Below, one piece after another: positions 44,745 through 55,771 of a DNA stretch of 64,000 nt. The position numbers were made by a program, and so were the translations under genes. The DNA lies in the NCBI GenBank assembly GCA_033807695.1, contig CM066300.1, forward strand, positions 1,364,001 through 1,428,000. The letters run 5' to 3'. Under the pieces are notes generated by a model, which was given only the letters and a program-made list of their open reading frames with translations, ran no database searches and was not told the DNA's origin. The DNA is from Daedaleopsis sinensis. Its lineage: Eukaryota; Basidiomycota; Agaricomycetes; Polyporales; Polyporaceae. Within the stretch, counting starts at the first letter, position 1. Each line of letters begins with the position of its first letter.

Positions 44745-47701
44745 ATGGCAGAAATTCGCAACGGGAGATGTCATGCTGAGTCGGCTCCTTTGGACCCCCC
44801 TCCCCTCATCCAGAATGGAAAGATCAACATTCAGTGTGCGTAGCTCACCGTCTACCACCGGGGGCACCATGATATGCAATCACGACGTGCAATAGCCGAT
44901 TTCAAGGGTGCGAAATCTTTGCGAAATTGGTTAGAACATGAGACATTCCGGCCGATTTCTGAGAGATTATCGAGCATTGGAAGTTCTTCACTACGGGACG
45001 GTTTCTCCAGCCTGTGAATGGGAGGCTGGATAGATAACTGAGCCTAATGGCCGGAAAGTGTCTTGACGGTCTTCGTATCACGTTTGTGTCCTGCCACAGA
45101 CCAACGGCTGCCACATTGTGCAATATGACACGAAGACTGTTAGTCGATTGTCAAAACACTTTCCGGCTACAGGACCGAGTTACCTTTCCAACCACCCATT
45201 CACAGGCCTGGAGATCGTTCGAAATTGATGACCTCCCTGCCTTATGACATATCTATGAATTTGGCTGGAATGTCTCACTTACAACCCTGTTTACCCTCCA
45301 TTTCCGAGCCGTTGAGTTCGGCCATTGCATGTTGTGAATGCCGTGTTACATCCTGTTCGCATTCTGTTCATTGGCCAAATGTGTTTTGCATGGCACTCAA
45401 CGATACACCGTAGTCCCATGCTGGTTACATGCTTATGAAATGTAACCAGCATAGGACAAGCTGTCTGCGATATAGTTCAAGTGTCTTTGTGATGGGACAC
45501 TTGGACAAAGGAAAGTCATATTTGGCCAATGATTAATGATACTGTCCCCGGTGTACCTGGAACGATGTGTGTGCGAGTGATCACTGACGTCCTCCGTAGA
45601 TCACCATGTACGTAGCGTCTCATGCATTGACGCCTGCACACCAATCAAAATATTCGTATCCTTAGATTGGCTGGATAGTCTCTTCGGGGCTGACCTTGGT
45701 AGCGATCGGGGTCTCTTTCTGGCTCATTAACAAGCATCTCTCGTGGTACACGAATGTGAGTCCACTATCTTTCACTATTCCATGTTTTGCTGACCCGGGA
45801 CCGGTCTGTGTCAGAAACGCGAGCAACGCTGTATGTCATGTGCTTATACTCAAGTGGAGCGTTCACCCTGACACTCAAATTCACAGACATCGTTCGCATA
45901 TTGTTCATGGTTCCACTGTACGCGATCATCAGTACCGCATCGTACTTCTGGTGGGTGAGTATAAGTGTCCTAAAGCCGCACCTTCCTCTGCTTCAATCAT
46001 CGTTCTGTGACTGCCCTAGAACCATTCGACCCCGTTACTCCTCCTGCGCGACGGGTACGAGTCCACCGTCCTCACTGCGTTCTTCTACCTGCTCTTGCTC
46101 TACCTGTCGCCCAACCCGAACGAGCAAAAAGAAATATTCCGCAAGGTGCGACTCTATTTTGCGGTGACAGCAATGTTAGGGTGTTCAGTCCACTTTATAG
46201 AATGGTCTCTCTCGAGAAAACGATAAGGAACGGCGGGCGCGAGGAGAACCCCTACAGAAGTGGATGTTTCCCCTGGGATCTGTGCGTTGGAAGCCCGAGG
46301 TTTGTCCCTATTGCCTCCTAGAACGGTGCACTCTTGCTTAAGCAACGTGATGTGCAGGACGGTCTGTACTTCCTGCAACTAATGAAGTGGGGTGTCCTTC
46401 AGTACTGCGTCGTTCGCCCAGGGTAAGTAGAAGTTGCGCAGTCCTTAAAACCCATTGAGTTGACTGGCGGAACCTGCAGGACAACCTTGGCAGCTGTGAT
46501 TCTCGACTACGCGGGCCTGTATTGCGAAGATTCCTGGGGTCTGGGTTGGGGCCACATCTACGTACGCGGTTTCCTACCTCGAGTGTGAAACCCTCTGACA
46601 CCCTCGCAGATCACGCTGGTTGTGTCAATATCGGTGACCGTCGGCATGTATTGCTTGATTCAGATCTACATGGTGGTCAAAGAGCCGCTTGCACCTCAGA
46701 AGCCGCTGCTGAAGCTCGTGGCCATCAAAGCGGTCGGTGAGTCCGTCGTGCACGTTGCCATCGAGTCATTCTCATTGCTCCTCCCAGTGTTCTTGACGTT
46801 CTGGCAAGCGACGTTCCTCTCTGTCCTTACCGTGTTTGGGATCGTCAAAGATGTGGGCCATTCTCTCTATGACCTACTCCCTGACGCACTGACACCTCTC
46901 GGATTGCCAGACGCCGTACATGACTGCCGACAACATCAACATCGGGATCGGTGCCCTGCTGGAGACGTTCGAAATGGCGTACGTGCCAGCTTTGTAGACT
47001 TCTTCTCAATACTCACCCTCCTCCGCAGGCTCTTCGCCTGTCTCCACATCAAGGCATTCTCGTACAAGCCATACCAGCCCATCGGCGGCCAACCTACCCC
47101 GCGCTGGCGTGCGCTCGTGCATGCCCTGAACTTCGCGGAGACCGGGCGCGAGCTCTGGGCGGGGACGGTGTACATGTTCCACAGGTACCGGGGGCGTGAG
47201 GTCGACTCACAGGCGCGGCGCCAGGCGGCGCTCGAGAACGTATTCGGACACTCGCGGTTCGCGATCACACGCGAAGCCGCCGCGCCCGGCTCCAGGGTCG
47301 ACGTGTCCGAGAAGAATGCTGGGGTGACGGTGCATGTGGAGAAGGAGGTGCGTGTTGGCGAAGAGCGGCAGTGGCTTGGAGTCGGCGACAACTACGTATA
47401 CGGGCTGGACTATCAGTCTAAACCGCAACGCGAGAGGAGCGAGGGCCTGGAGTTGCAGATCGGCGGGCGGCTGGCGGACGGATCGTGTAGAGCTCGCGTG
47501 TACGTAGTGCATGCAATATATCTCGTTTCCCGTGAAGAGTGTGCCGTGCCGCGCCGCGCCTTAGCGCACGAATGGGGAGGCTGCGATGTCCCGGATCGAT
47601 CTCTTGCCTCTGTACCCTCAGGATTCACTAGGTTGTCTTGGAACGTACGCAGAGTATGGTACGGTCCCCAGAGGCCAGTGTGTGCTCGGTGGGTGTTCTA
47701 G
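44745..47701 (+). CDS. DUF300/OSTalpha (TMEM184)-type seven-helix protein, copy 1
   Basis: The family includes organic solute transporter alpha and TMEM184; the role in fungi is not settled. My model: MAEIRNGRCHAESAPLDPPP, an 8-base exon (45600-45607), then IGWIVSSGLTLVAIGVSFWL...YTN, KREQR, YIVRILFMVPLYAIISTASY, NHSTPLLLLRDGYESTVLTA, KWMFPLGSVRWKPE, DGLYFLQLMKWGVLQYCVVR, LDYAGLYCEDSWGLGWGHIY, VSVTVGMYCLIQIYMVVKE-like sequence, VFLTFWQATFLSVLTVFG, NINIGIGALLETFEM and LFACLHIKAFSYKPYQPIGG. A charged cytosolic tail follows. The frame stays open to 47701, though the last 60 codons look less protein-like and the true end may be earlier. Intron 1 contains a 698-bp inserted element. Exon differences from copy 2 are almost all silent. 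Confidence 0.85.
44856..45553. mobile_element. 698-bp terminal-inverted-repeat element in intron 1
   Basis: Copy 2 reads GTCTACCTGG at the matching place (about 55,877). Copy 1 reads GTCTAC, then the element, then TACCTGG, so TAC is duplicated (44853-44855 and 45554-45556). The element starts CACCGGGGGCA and ends TGTCCCCGGTG, terminal inverted repeats of about 11 bases with one mismatch. Inside I see only short frames and a hairpin (GCTGGTTACAT ... ATGTAACCAGC) near 45,420-45,450, so it is non-autonomous. The three-base duplication fits CACTA or PIF/Harbinger-type transposition; the family is not decided. Confidence 0.85.
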
Positions 47702-50140
47702 GAGGTACTAGTATGTTTGGTCTTCAAGTCGCTGTGGCTGCTGATTCTCGGGCACATGAACTAGCAGCCTCCAGACAGTATATAGTGCACACTACTCGTC
47801 TTTGGATAATCCTAGAGAGATTACTGCGCACAGGCAGAGACCTCTGCAAATCGCACCTATGCCGCTAGAAGCGAGATCGAGCAAGCCGGGCCATGGGCGC
47901 TTGGCATGATCCTCCTGCCCATCACCGCGTAGTTAGACGAGATTGACGGTGCGGGAGTCGCTGGGACCCGCATCTACACGATTCACATGTAGAGCGGGTG
48001 TACAGGCTGCACACGGCAGGGGCTGGGAGGAGCACATCGCACAATGTATATTTCAAGTCGAAACTCATATGTATTAGACTCGGAGTACTATGAGAGCTCC
48101 ATCATGACTACTACACTCTAACATGATGTATTGACTCTCACTCGAGAATGTTGATGCAGGGACCATGGTGACGCGGCAGTGATACTCACAGAATGCTCGT
48201 GTGCCCGGGAGGATGCGTAGCGCGAGGCGTGTCGCAAAGGGTAGAGGTCGGGCTGCGAGCTGAGCAGCCGGGACTCCAGTGCATGCCACGGGGCACGAGC
48301 AGTGTCCTCAGTGGCACATGCAAGTGCTGGGCCTGTCATGAAGCGAGGAGGCGGTGGAGCAAGCTGGACATCGAGTACCGTGAATAGCAAAAAACTCAGA
48401 GCCACCTCGACGCGGTGCTCGACTCTGACACAGTCGTGATCCCGGGCTGAGCATGGCGACGAGGCAGCAGGGATACTCACAGACGGCTGATGTGCCCGGC
48501 TTCATAGTAGGACCGTTGGATGCGTAGCGCGAGGCATGTCGAGAAGGGTAGAGAGAGTCCCGACGAGCCGCTGTACAGCTGTCGGGCTGCGAGCTGAGCG
48601 GTCGGGAGCAGTGCATGCCATGGGACAGCAGTGTCATCAGCAGCACATGCGAGTGCTGGGCCTGTCATGGAGCGAGGAGAGCAAGCCAAATGCGGGGAGG
48701 GCATGTCATGGAGCGAGGAGGTCACTGCGCGAGTGCGTGGTAACTTGTACAAAATGCGTGCACAGGATCATCGAACCACACTGCTCACTCCATGGCACAG
48801 GGTCCAGAGATGTCTCCTCCGAGCTCTGCTTGAGCACTCAGCCTGTGTGCGAGGCATGTCATGGAGTGAGGAGGTTGAATCAACGAAGCGAGATGGGATG
48901 GGCATGAACACCAGGTACCGGGACACGAGCTATACAGTGCGAGGATGATTGACGAGTCGCACTCACCTAAACAGCGCCCTCTCATCGTGCTCCATGTACC
49001 ATCCGTTCGTGCTGGATACTTGCTGACGTCGACAGAAGTCTGCATGCAGTGCGAGAAAGAGGAGGAAGCCAGGAGGTGGGAAGAGTGAAACTCCGAGGGG
49101 ATGGTGTTGAATTCTTCGAGTTGCAAGCTCAGGATGTGGGTCAGAGAGGAGCATGGTGTTAGGGAGAGACAGTCGACATGCAACGTGTCTGGGAGTCTAG
49201 AGACACACTCCCACGCATCCACTAGCGACAGTCGACGCCAAGTCTGCCACGTAGCTTTAGCGCGGAGCGTAATTACACCCGCGTGTTAGCGAAGCAGCCA
49301 GCCGCCTCCGATGATTCCACCTGAAACTTCAGGAGTCAGCAACTGTACCACATAGCATGGTCGAGAGAGAGAGCCGCCACACGCCGCCACACGCTACTTC
49401 GAGTTCCGTCTACATGAATACTTACCTGGAAGTTCATTCTTCCGGGACCGGGTTGTCGCCGTGGCATTGCGCGTGATCTTGAAGGTGCAGCAGCGGGGGT
49501 CTAAAACCGGAATCTAACGTCGAGGGCCAGTGATAGCCTAAGCAGTGGTAAGAGGACAATGCGGAGCGCGTGAGAATGTGCAGTTTCAACCGTTTGGTAC
49601 CGAGCACAGCCGCGCCATATCATCCATCCCAATATGGGCATGTAAGCGCTCTTGGACACGGAGTACTACTATCTCGCCGCACATAGAGTTTGTCTCTTGC
49701 GTAGGACCACTATCAGATTCTGCTGACACGTAGCAGAGACCATACATGATAGCTCTCCGGTAAGTATCCGAGATATCCCCCACAGCCCAAGTCGTCCGGA
49801 ACATCCGGGACCGCTAGAACGACCGCTTCCACGGATGTGCTCCTCGAGCCCCAGCCCTCCGAAATTACGACCCTAATCTCGACCTGAAACATCGCCAAGA
49901 CAGCCGAGCGCTCGCTAAGCCAGGCACAAGCACCCTGATTCCGACGCGAGCGTGAAGAGCGGGCTTGGATCATTCAGGCCATATTGCTTTTTCTCCGTCT
50001 CCGCCCCATAATTACCTCCCTCCGTCCCCAACTTCCGTGTCGCTCGCTGGTTGGTGGACCTACACAAAAGACGTGACGTACTGTGTACGAGCTCCGGGAG
50101 TCGGAACACGGGAGTCCCGCGCACGGGCCATGCTGCGTGC
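47702..50140. other. Gene-free, repeat-bearing part of copy 1
   Basis: No protein family is recognised. On the minus strand there are good intron donors, GTGAGTAT at about 48,184 and 48,474, GTGAGTGCG near 48,960 and GTAAGTATT near 49,425, each kept in copy 2. An unrecognised minus-strand gene or its remains is therefore possible. Local repeats at 48,120-48,875 are listed separately. The partner in copy 2 is about 58,579-60,990. Confidence 0.5.
48120..48690. repeat. Internal tandem repeat, about 290 bp apart
   Basis: The block around 48,180-48,350 (GATACTCACAGA, GGATGCGTAGCGCGAGGC, GGGCTGCGAGCTGAGC, GTGCTGGGCCTGTCATG) reappears at 48,472-48,680 with inserted bases. A shorter word, GCATGTCATGGAGCGAGGAG, is present at about 48,331, 48,660, 48,701 and 48,854 with small changes. 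Copy 2 has the same arrangement at about 59,030-59,530. Confidence 0.75.
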
Positions 50141-50141
50141 G

Positions 50142-50147
50142 TATAAG
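50142..50147 (+). promoter_or_regulatory. Core promoter candidate (TATAAG plus CT-rich block)
   Basis: TATAAG is followed by a pyrimidine-rich stretch (about 50,175-50,235, CCCCTCTCCCCCTACTCC type) and then ATG at 50308. TATA, CT block and ATG in this order are usual for strongly expressed fungal genes. The same arrangement is kept in copy 2 at 60,995-61,000. Confidence 0.5.
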
Positions 50148-50307
50148 TAGTGCCCCGCACAACAATGTTCAGCACTCACCTCCCCTCTCCCCCTACTCCC
50201 CCCGAGTCCACTCCTCCCTCCCCATCTCGCATCTCAAGACGCCCTGGTGCACATCTACTCTGCTTGTTCATTCACGCTCGATCATCCCGACAACTTCTGA
50301 CCCCGAT

Positions 50308-50832
50308 ATGGGTGAGTTGTTCTTGGTACCTTGGAGATCTCCGCCGATTTACTCATCTCGGTACTACTTATTCCACCAGGTACACGAACGATCGTGCTGT
50401 GCAGCTCACCGGCACTCGTGTCATCTCCGGGTGAGTCTCCGACACTCTGGATTATAGAACAGACTAACCTGCTCGCTTGCTAGGTATATGATACATAGTA
50501 TTGCTACTGCTCGGTCTTCCGATCCAATCAGCTCGACATGGAACCGCCCGGCTCTGCAGCAGCGTACGTACGTCTTTCTCCCCGTCCGAGAGTCATGCTC
50601 ATCACCCTTATATAGTCCTGCCGCCCGGCCAATCGCTCGCAGGTCGCGTACTACTCCACATCCGAGGCCATCCTGTCAGGGTCCCAATATAGTGAGTCTT
50701 CGTACTCGAATTGCTCGCACTCAGGGCCGTCGTGCAGTACACTCACAGCCTGCACTCGGAAGAGGTCGAAGGACATGGCCGGACGTTCACACGTTCTGAG
50801 CTGGGATGTTCGTCTGCGGCGCCGACAACTTT
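50308..50832 (+). CDS. Candidate short multi-exon gene, unknown product (copy 1)
   Basis: I do not recognise the product. The start ATGG is cut at once by GTGAGT. Four further exons can be joined in frame by GT/AG introns: MGTRTIVLCSSPALVSSP, VLLLLGLPIQSARHGTARL, VAYYSTSEAILSGSQY, then RPSCSTLTACTRKR... to a TGA near 50,830. The total is about 92 residues, with a hydrophobic N-terminal part that might be a signal or anchor. The promoter upstream supports a transcription unit. Against it, the last exon differs from copy 2 by several amino-acid changes and few silent ones, so it is not clearly under selection. It could be the start of a gene whose remainder has decayed, or a non-coding transcript. 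Confidence 0.3.
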
Positions 50833-53220
50833 GACGCATAGTGCTGAGGGCCTCCGAGTCAGGACAGCCATTACGGCGGTCTATCCGCAGACTCAGCCGT
50901 GTTCGTATGTACGTCAGCCCTCGCTTGAAGAGGATGTGCCTGGCTTATGCTACTTACTTTAAACAGCTCCCGCCGCCAACGCTGGCCCGTCGCTCTCCGT
51001 GAGGTGCCCCCACAACGACTCCGGGCCGTCGGAGATGGAACGGCTACACATCCGAGTCGCCACGCGCCAGGTCCATTCTTACACCTTGAGCTATGCGCTC
51101 CCTCCGTATTCCGGCCCAAACACCGCAGATCTGCGTAGTCGCGCGATTCCGGCACTGCACGCTGCAACTGGTACGTGTGCTCATCACGCTGCCGGTACCA
51201 TACTCACCTCTCTGCAGACTATCGCATTCGAGGCACGAAGCGACGACGTCGTGCATCGCAGCCGTGGGAGCCAGTGGTCGTCCCGATATCTGCCGGTGCG
51301 GCGTCGGCTCGTCGCCCGAACCAACCAGTACGTCCGCTCGCTGCATGTTGACTTCCTGGTGCTGACACGGTACTTTCGGCGTGCGTCGCGCAGGTCGCTT
51401 CCGCAGCGTAGTAACACGTGGAGTCCAGCAGCGACGTTGGTCGGTGCATCGTGCGCCCCGCGTCGCGTGCGTGTCTCTAGTCATCCCGCTATTCGTCGTG
51501 CGGCGTCAGCTCCGTCGACTCCCCGTCGCCCGAGCCAACTAGTACGTCCACTCGCCATAGGCTGACTCCCTGGTGCTGACACGGTACGTCCGGCGTGCAT
51601 TGTGCAGGTCGCTTCAACAGCGTTACACGGGGACTCCAGCTGCGACGCTAGTCCGCGCTGGGACGACGCAGCCGAGTGGTGTACTGGACCCCCCGGCTCC
51701 GAGTCGACGTGTCCGCGCCGCAAGAGCGTCGGCGCTCGGTTCGAAGCCCCGAGCCTTGCCGACCACGTACGTCCGTCGGCGGCCGGGTATCTGTTGTAAA
51801 GTGTAAGTCGGTCGTCCATATGCATCACACCCAGCTGACTGTGAGTGCAGAGCCACAGCACCAGACCGCAAGAGTCGGCGGTTGCACTCCAGCTCGTTGG
51901 ACACGCATGCGTGAGTCGCCCTGCATCCTACCGTCCGGGCCAGCACATCTGTCCGTATGTAGCGACAGATCGACCATCCCGGACGGTACGAGCCTCGAGT
52001 CGCGCATCCTTGTGTTGACGCCCCTCCCACAGAACTCATGCGCGAACCCGTCAGCAAGCTAAGCTTGTCGCCCATTAGCGCCCCGGCACTGCAGTTTGAG
52101 ATGGTAAGTCGACGCCGAGCTACTGATACACGGATATGGCGTATGACTCACATGTGATGGCAGAGGCACTGTGCAGGACGGGGAACCCTCCGTTCAGAGC
52201 GCGCACACAAGATGTGCGTGCACTTGACAACCCGTCCGGCACAGATCCCGGGCGCAGGTCAAACGGTGAGTAACGCGCGTTTTCTACTCCCGGAGTCACC
52301 CGGAGCTACTACTGGCGGGATCTGTCTCTGCGCGTCGGTTGCCAGACCGCGAGCGCATGCGAAGCGAGTCGTTGATGCTCTCGCGGCCTGACTCAGTCGC
52401 GTCGCAGCTCCCGCAGTATCGAAGTCGAGCCAGGAATGTCTTGTTTTGAACGAGGGCGGCTCTGGGATGTGTGGTGAGTCTGGAAAGATGAGGGCCTGTC
52501 CGTCTACGTGGCCAGACATGTCTGAGCATCGTTTCGGGCTCCCTAAAAAGACTCTGCGTGCGCCAGGCAGTGTCGTCGTCCGCACTGGACGCCCGTGCGG
52601 TGCTGGTATAAATCGCAGAGGGTGCCGCACTTGGTGCCCGGCACCCATGAATCTGCGGTTTCGACCACATTTTGAACGTCGTGCGGACGTCGCAAGCAGC
52701 CTGTAAATAGGGCAGACTCGGAGATGTCAGTATGTTCAAGTGAGCCGGATCGCGCACCGGGGCCTGCATCTGTCCGTGAGATTTGCGCGATTGGGTGCAC
52801 CCATGTGCCAGACACCCACAAACTCGCGTATCTTGAACGTCCAGACGTCGCGAGCGGCCTGTACATGCGAACGAGGTGTCAGTACACTCAGATGAACCAA
52901 ATCGCACCGCGGTACCTGCATGTTTCCGTGAGTTTCGAATATGCGATTTGGTGCACCTAAGTGCCCGACACCCATCAACTCGGTTTCGGTCGGATTTCGA
53001 ACATCGTCCGGACGTCGCGAGCGGCCTGTACATATGACAGCGGTGTCAGTACGTTCAGATGAGCCAGGTCGCACCACAGTACCTGCATGTTTGCGCATGC
53101 TGTGTGCGATTTGGTGATCCAACTGCCTGATAGCAATGGAATTTGCGGTTTTGACCGGATTTCAGACCTCGTCCTAGCTGCGTGAGTAGCTCGTACAAGC
53201 ACCTTTGGTGTCAGTGCATT
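50833..53220. other. GC-rich repeat region of copy 1, no recognised gene
   Basis: Open frames are plentiful on both strands but have the Arg/Ser/Pro/Thr-rich look of chance frames in GC-rich DNA. Two repeat families occupy part of it (51,297-51,700 and 52,640-53,240). Compared with copy 2, this section shows many substitutions and indels, far more than 48.4-50.7 kb. Confidence 0.5.
51297..51700. repeat. Two diverged direct repeats, period about 214 bp
   Basis: GTCGCCCGAACCAAC...AGTACGTCC at 51,311 recurs at 51,525. Each is followed by CCCTGGTGCTGACACGGTAC-like sequence and GCGTTGTGCAGGTCGCTTC-like sequence. The units differ at many positions. Copy 2 has the same pair at about 62,130-62,500. 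Confidence 0.7.
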
Positions 53221-53240
53221 CGAACGGGCCAGTTCTCGCG
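52640..53240. repeat. Minisatellite with 150-167-bp units
   Basis: The anchor TGTCAG occurs at 52,725, 52,877, 53,044 and 53,209 (spacings 152, 167, 165). Each unit has the same order of words: TGTCAGTACRTTCAGATGAGCC, CACC/CACNGNRCCTGCAT, GCGATTTGGTG, GACACCCA, TCGGTTT, then GAACRTCGTCCGGACGTCG and GCGGCCTGTACAT. Units are clearly related but each is different. Copy 2 repeats the array at about 63,440-64,000. Confidence 0.85.
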
Positions 53241-55263
53241 GCCATACCTGCATGCGCTCAGAAGTTATGTGCGATCTTCGGTTGCGGCGCACATCTCGAC
53301 TACCGCCGAGTGGGCACGTCTTCCGTGGGGACCGCCGACCGGACGGCCATGCGCGACGCATGTACACTCGCGTGGTCGTTCTCCGCTGTCGCTGACACGT
53401 CCTAGCGCGAACCGGGGAGTTATTTTTGCTCCCTGCTAGAGCTTCTGGCCACTCACGAGGTGCAACAGCCGTACCATGCGCACCCGTGCACTGAGCACGA
53501 ACGCTCGCCCGCTAGTCGACGTCGCATTCACGGAGGTGCGTCCGTCCATGGTCCCAGGTACGAGTTCGCAGCGCTGATCGTCACGCGCGGGACTCGTCAG
53601 AACCGGACGTGCGTGCTCTCAACGCTGCTTGTCTGCTATGTACATCAGCATAACGCACATCCCCACGCGCTGTACTCACAGCGCGAGCTCGAAGTACGTA
53701 CCTCGCACTCGATCTCCGACAGTCACGTTCGCCCGCTACAGCTGTCTGTGCCGTTCGGTGGGACGCGGTCCGTAAGGGTCCGAGGTAGCTCTGCAGCGGA
53801 CTGCGACTCGGACCGCCTCGGACGACTCCGCTGTCGTGCGGCAGCAGGTCGCGACTGGCTGAGGAGGTAGAGGTCCGAGATGGAACGGCCGGACATCGCC
53901 CAGGGCGACCAGCCTGTGAATGGAGAACGGCCACTCGGCGAGAGGACACGCACACCGGGCCCCGGGGCTCAGGCCTCAGGCCGGGCCACCTCAGCGACGA
54001 CCAACCCGGGGTCTAGTCACCGAGCAGTCTGCTCGAGAGCGCACGGTACGTGTCAGCGCGATGCTCATATGGTTTGAATGCTCAGCGGCTCACGCACCTT
54101 GCGACATGTCGTGCTCTGTGTGTCTCTGGATGGCGCGTCCCGCCGTGCGCACACCACTCAATCGCCGTGTCCCAGATGGAGAACGAGTGGAGCGCGGACG
54201 AGTGTGCGTCCCTGTGCAGATGCGCGGGCCCGAGCTACGGGGGAGCGGCGACACCGCGCGCATCGCGCAGGACGGTACGTGGCTGGTGCGGGTGTGCGTG
54301 CAATAGAGCGCTCACCTCGTTCGCATGTCTCTAGCTTGGAAGAGACGACGCGGCGGGTCGCCATTTGCTGCGTCCGGCTGCACTCGACGCGTGTACGTAC
54401 GTGTGGGTTTCGCTTGCTCAGGAGTGTTGCTGATGCTGGTGGCTGTAGTTCGAAGGGCGGACGGTGCGGTGTTCGGAAGGGACGTGGAAATATGCGCGTC
54501 GTGCGCGAGTCCGGTACGTGCATCTTCCCGGCGTGGTGTCGTCGTCTGCGATGTCTGACTCGCTCGGGCGCAGACAGCGCGGGTAGTCGGCGTCGTGCAT
54601 GTACATGTGTGAGACGGAGCGAGAGGGAGTGTGATGCGCTCTGTGTGCATTCGCGCTTTCGAAGAAGCACACGCGGGGTGTTGAGATCGCTGAACGCCTC
54701 GCGCGGGATGCAGGGGAGGAGCGGGGATGGGGCTGGTGACGTCCAGCGTGGACAGCACACTTGAGGAGCGGCGATGGAGTTGGGAGCGCTTGCTGACAGC
54801 GGCGGTTCAGATGGGTGGGATGCAAGTGGGATGGCAGGATGTATAGCAGACGGGTACAGATGGTACATGGTAGGTACAGTGGTCGTGCTCGCGTCGCGAG
54901 TAGTGCTGAGCACGACGGACAGGGTAACGGAGTCGGGCAGGGAGGCAGACGGGGGGCGCGGAAGGGACAGAAGCGGGAGGTACTTACGAGCTATGCGCTC
55001 CGCGCGTTGTACTCTGGACCATCGCAGTCGTGACCGCGGTCACGACCATCGGCGATGGCGAGGCGGCGGGGATTGAGCGCTGAGGCCTGAGGGCTGGCGG
55101 TAGGAGGTGCCATGGGAGAAGGCGGGGAATGGGAGGAGGCGGGGGAGAGGAAGTGAGCGTGCGGGAAAGCAAGAGAGCGAGGCGGCGGGGGCTGAGGTCG
55201 AGGGGCTGGAGCCTGGGGAGAGGAGAAGGCGGGGAGAGCGAGCGAGCGGGTGCTCGGGAAAAC
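53221..55263. other. Right part of copy 1, unresolved
   Basis: On the plus strand, from an ATG at 53,880 (MERPDIAQGDQPVNGERPL), four intron-like gaps with GTACGT/GTACGTG donors and CAG/TAG acceptors occur at about 54,043-54,092, 54,276-54,340, 54,400-54,430 and 54,512-54,573. On the minus strand a 251-codon frame (54,158-54,913) overlaps it. Neither resembles a known family, and both are low-complexity in Arg, Ser and Pro, so I do not call a gene. From about 55,070 to 55,260 the plus strand is almost pure purine with many GGG runs, as in a CT-rich promoter on the minus strand. Confidence 0.4.
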
Positions 55264-55771
55264 AGCTTTGGTCAGGAAACGGGCCGCTAGCCGTGTGCGT
55301 CGAACGAAGCAGACGAGGCGGGTGAGAGCTCGAGCAACGCATCTGAGCTCAGCCTTTAAAGTCGTCGCAGAGTTCCAACAACAATTCGAGCCCACGCGCG
55401 GCACACGGTACTCCGGGCCGATCACGCTGTCGCCCGTCACACGCTAAGTGACGTCGATGGTCGGGCCATTCCCGCCCTCCCCGCCCTCCTCAGTCCTGGT
55501 GCCATCCCACCGTCCGGGGTCTGTAGCCAATCCTCTCGCCGTAGTCAAGCCTTGGCAAGACAGGACCTACGCTCGGATACCTTGCGCGACGTGCTCAGTG
55601 CGCTCCCTTCTCGTCGATCCGGAACACTCAAGCTTCATTAACACACTGGCATCCCTCCTCACGACCCGTTTACGACTCTAACGACCTTTTACGCTTGCTT
55701 GCTCTCTCTGTTCTGTGCCGTCTCTACTTGCTACTATCTATTGTCTCTCTACGCTTACACCTGGACTCAAG

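Larger units (their letters stand above)
44123..55263. repeat. Tandem segmental duplication, copy 1
   Basis: Sequence from 44,123 reappears in the same orientation from 55,264, a repeat distance of about 11.1 kb. Matches can be followed up to about 53,220, where copy 2 reaches the window end; 53,220-55,263 therefore has no partner in view. Copy 1 carries a 698-bp insertion (44856-45553) absent from copy 2. Content: one DUF300-type gene, a candidate short gene near 50,308 and several internal repeats. Confidence 0.93.

Noticed and set aside
52640..53240. Regular repeats as a CRISPR array
   Set aside because: The whole unit, not a short repeat, is conserved; there are no constant repeats with unique spacers and the host is a eukaryote.
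54158..54913. 251-codon minus-strand frame as a gene
   Set aside because: Arg/Ser/Pro-rich with no family likeness and overlapped by an equally plausible plus-strand splice pattern; kept only as a note.
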